This document shows, in pieces, positions 5,830 to 5,935 of a DNA stretch of 5,935 nucleotides. The position numbers and the translations under genes were made by a program. Source of the DNA: Caldiserica bacterium UBA4822 (GTDB lineage Bacteria > Caldisericota > Caldisericia > Cryosericales > Cryosericaceae); contig DHFO01000006.1 in NCBI GenBank assembly GCA_002402295.1, forward strand, positions 1 to 5,935, in the 5' to 3' direction. The stretch's first letter is position 1; every line of letters begins with the position of its first letter. Below the pieces are notes generated by a model. It saw only the letters and a program-made list of their open reading frames with translations. It had not been told where the DNA came from and ran no database searches.

Positions 5830-5935
5830 GGGAAACCACCTTTGCGACTCTGGAGGACGCGGAGTCTTGTGACCCTGGTACGTCCAGCGGGCCATCCCTT
5901 GGGACAAGAACCGCTCGGGGTTGGCGGAGCAGAAG

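Noticed and set aside
5605..5907. A 100-codon minus-strand frame over the end of the synthetase gene
   Set aside because: It overlaps the zinc-ribbon coding region in antisense and shows no known motif or good ribosome binding site.
5812..5935. A plus-strand frame from ATG 5812 open to the window edge
   Set aside because: The 41 visible codons are low in information, rich in Arg, Gly and Pro, and start inside a palindrome. It could be tested with more sequence.
1..5935. CRISPR array or other long repeat array
   Set aside because: No regularly spaced repeat-spacer pattern is present; the longest repeats are the two 19-20 base copies near 4531-4584.

Overview
The window is bacterial. Genes start on ATG or GTG behind Shine-Dalgarno sequences, the tRNA-Tyr gene encodes its own CCA, and there is a sigma70-type promoter. 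Base composition is moderately GC-rich by eye. Nothing in the sequence lets me name a phylum.

Left and centre (about 1-3813, all minus strand) form one apparent transcription unit built around tyrosine. A near-consensus promoter (TTGACC, 17 bp, TATAGT) leads after about 10 nt into a class II tRNA-Tyr (anticodon GTA, 3681-3768). Two bases after the tRNA CCA comes the ATG of a complete, catalytically intact tyrosyl-tRNA synthetase (2401-3678). After 67 bp follows a second TyrRS-like protein of the TyrZ type (789-2333). It keeps the HIGH signature and much of the tyrosine pocket, but it has lost the KMSKS loop, gained an insertion of about 25 residues, and carries two S4-like modules at the C-terminus. 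After a further 55 bp comes the start of a PLP-dependent decarboxylase resembling bacterial tyrosine decarboxylase (TdcA type). It runs off the left edge and is easy to miss because it has no stop codon in the window.

The middle (about 3814-4674) is non-coding. It holds a frameshifted remnant of an integrase/transposase N-terminus on the plus strand, then short direct repeats and palindromes, and finally an extended -10 promoter for the next gene.

The right (4675-5754, plus strand) encodes a stand-alone RelA/SpoT-type nucleotide pyrophosphokinase domain followed by a coiled coil and a C-terminal CxxC...CxxC zinc ribbon. It has no hydrolase domain. The last 180 bases hold no convincing gene.

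How the genes may work together is inference. Supply of tRNA-Tyr, its charging, a modified TyrRS paralogue and a probable tyrosine decarboxylase are co-expressed. This recalls tyramine operons of lactic acid bacteria, where a tyrS sits beside tdcA, but here a tRNA gene and a second, active-site-altered TyrRS are added. That combination, the tRNA/tyrS junction with no room for a ribosome binding site, and the divergent alarmone-synthetase-type gene are the parts most worth following up.
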